A stretch of 53,852 nucleotides of DNA from Chara braunii (Eukaryota; Streptophyta; Charophyceae; Charales; Characeae). The notes under the pieces were generated by a model. That model was not told the DNA's origin, made no database searches, and saw only the letters and a program-made list of their open reading frames with translations. The stretch spans positions 2,997,257 to 3,051,108 of the forward strand of contig BFEA01000038.1 of NCBI GenBank assembly GCA_003427395.1, read 5' to 3'. Position numbers and translations under genes: made by a program. This document shows positions 53,793 to 53,852 of the stretch, piece by piece (the first letter of the stretch is position 1; the number at the start of each line of letters is the position of its first letter).

Positions 53793-53852
<60 letters not shown>
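53793..53852. repeat. (CT)30 microsatellite at window edge
   Basis: Pure CT run to the last base. The window ends in it, as it begins in another. Confidence 0.97.

Noticed and set aside
1-53852. CRISPR arrays or prokaryotic operons
   Set aside because: No repeat-spacer pattern. Spliced exons, plant LINEs and telomere repeats show a eukaryotic nuclear origin.

Overview
The window looks like nuclear DNA of a repeat-rich streptophyte, most plausibly a charophyte alga such as Chara or another plant with motile sperm. Four signals point this way: short (TTTAGGG)n plant-type telomeric tracts at 12.6-12.8 kb, plant-style L1 LINEs, chromodomain-type Ty3/gypsy elements, and exons of a WD40 gene resembling the axonemal protein CFAP44. 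Species assignment is inference.

The only convincing host gene is on the minus strand. Four exons (53175-53261, 34894-34957, 34270-34358, 26682-26846) have consensus GT...AG borders and compatible phases, and join into one 405-nt open frame (135 codons) that reads as part of a WD40 domain. Its introns are about 18.2 kb, 0.5 kb and 7.4 kb. The large ones hold a full-length LINE, LTR elements, a tRNA-derived SINE, foldback elements and organelle-like DNA. The gene's start and end were not found. A second host-like relic is a minus-strand double RING-like Cys/His-rich frame (3083-3616) with one internal stop.

The rest is layered mobile DNA. LINEs (all +): LINE-1 (about 5.1-11.2 kb), a 3' fragment (11.5-13.1 kb), LINE-3 (13.4-16.4 kb), LINE-2 (38.4-48.07 kb, with ORF1, endonuclease and RT) and LINE-4 (51.2-52.9 kb). 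Three share a 3' tail ending in poly-A. LTR family A: a + solo LTR (1866-2769), a - solo LTR inside LINE-1's RT (8082-8959), both with 4-bp target duplications, and an internally deleted element with its 3' LTR (35740-37669). LTR family B: inverted pair at 28.86-29.51 kb and 49.2-50.86 kb. A decayed Ty3/gypsy pol with its 3' LTR occupies 21.85-26.32 kb. Small inverted-repeat elements lie at 974-1526, 29519-29666, 30354-30559, 30815-31631, 31788-31982, 33524-33645, 34690-34824 and 42644-43021. Pol III relics include two U6-like copies and three tRNA-like heads.

Assembly quality needs care. A complete 38-nt Nextera mate-pair junction adapter (35400-35437) is followed by 231 bp that repeat sequence from about 18.70-18.93 kb and end at a single N. 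N gaps lie at 12294-12326 and 39272-40111, with single Ns at 27720 and 35669. The WD40 exons read in frame across the adapter, so gross order there is probably right even though the local join is artificial. No CRISPR, prokaryotic operon or intact autonomous transposon was found.
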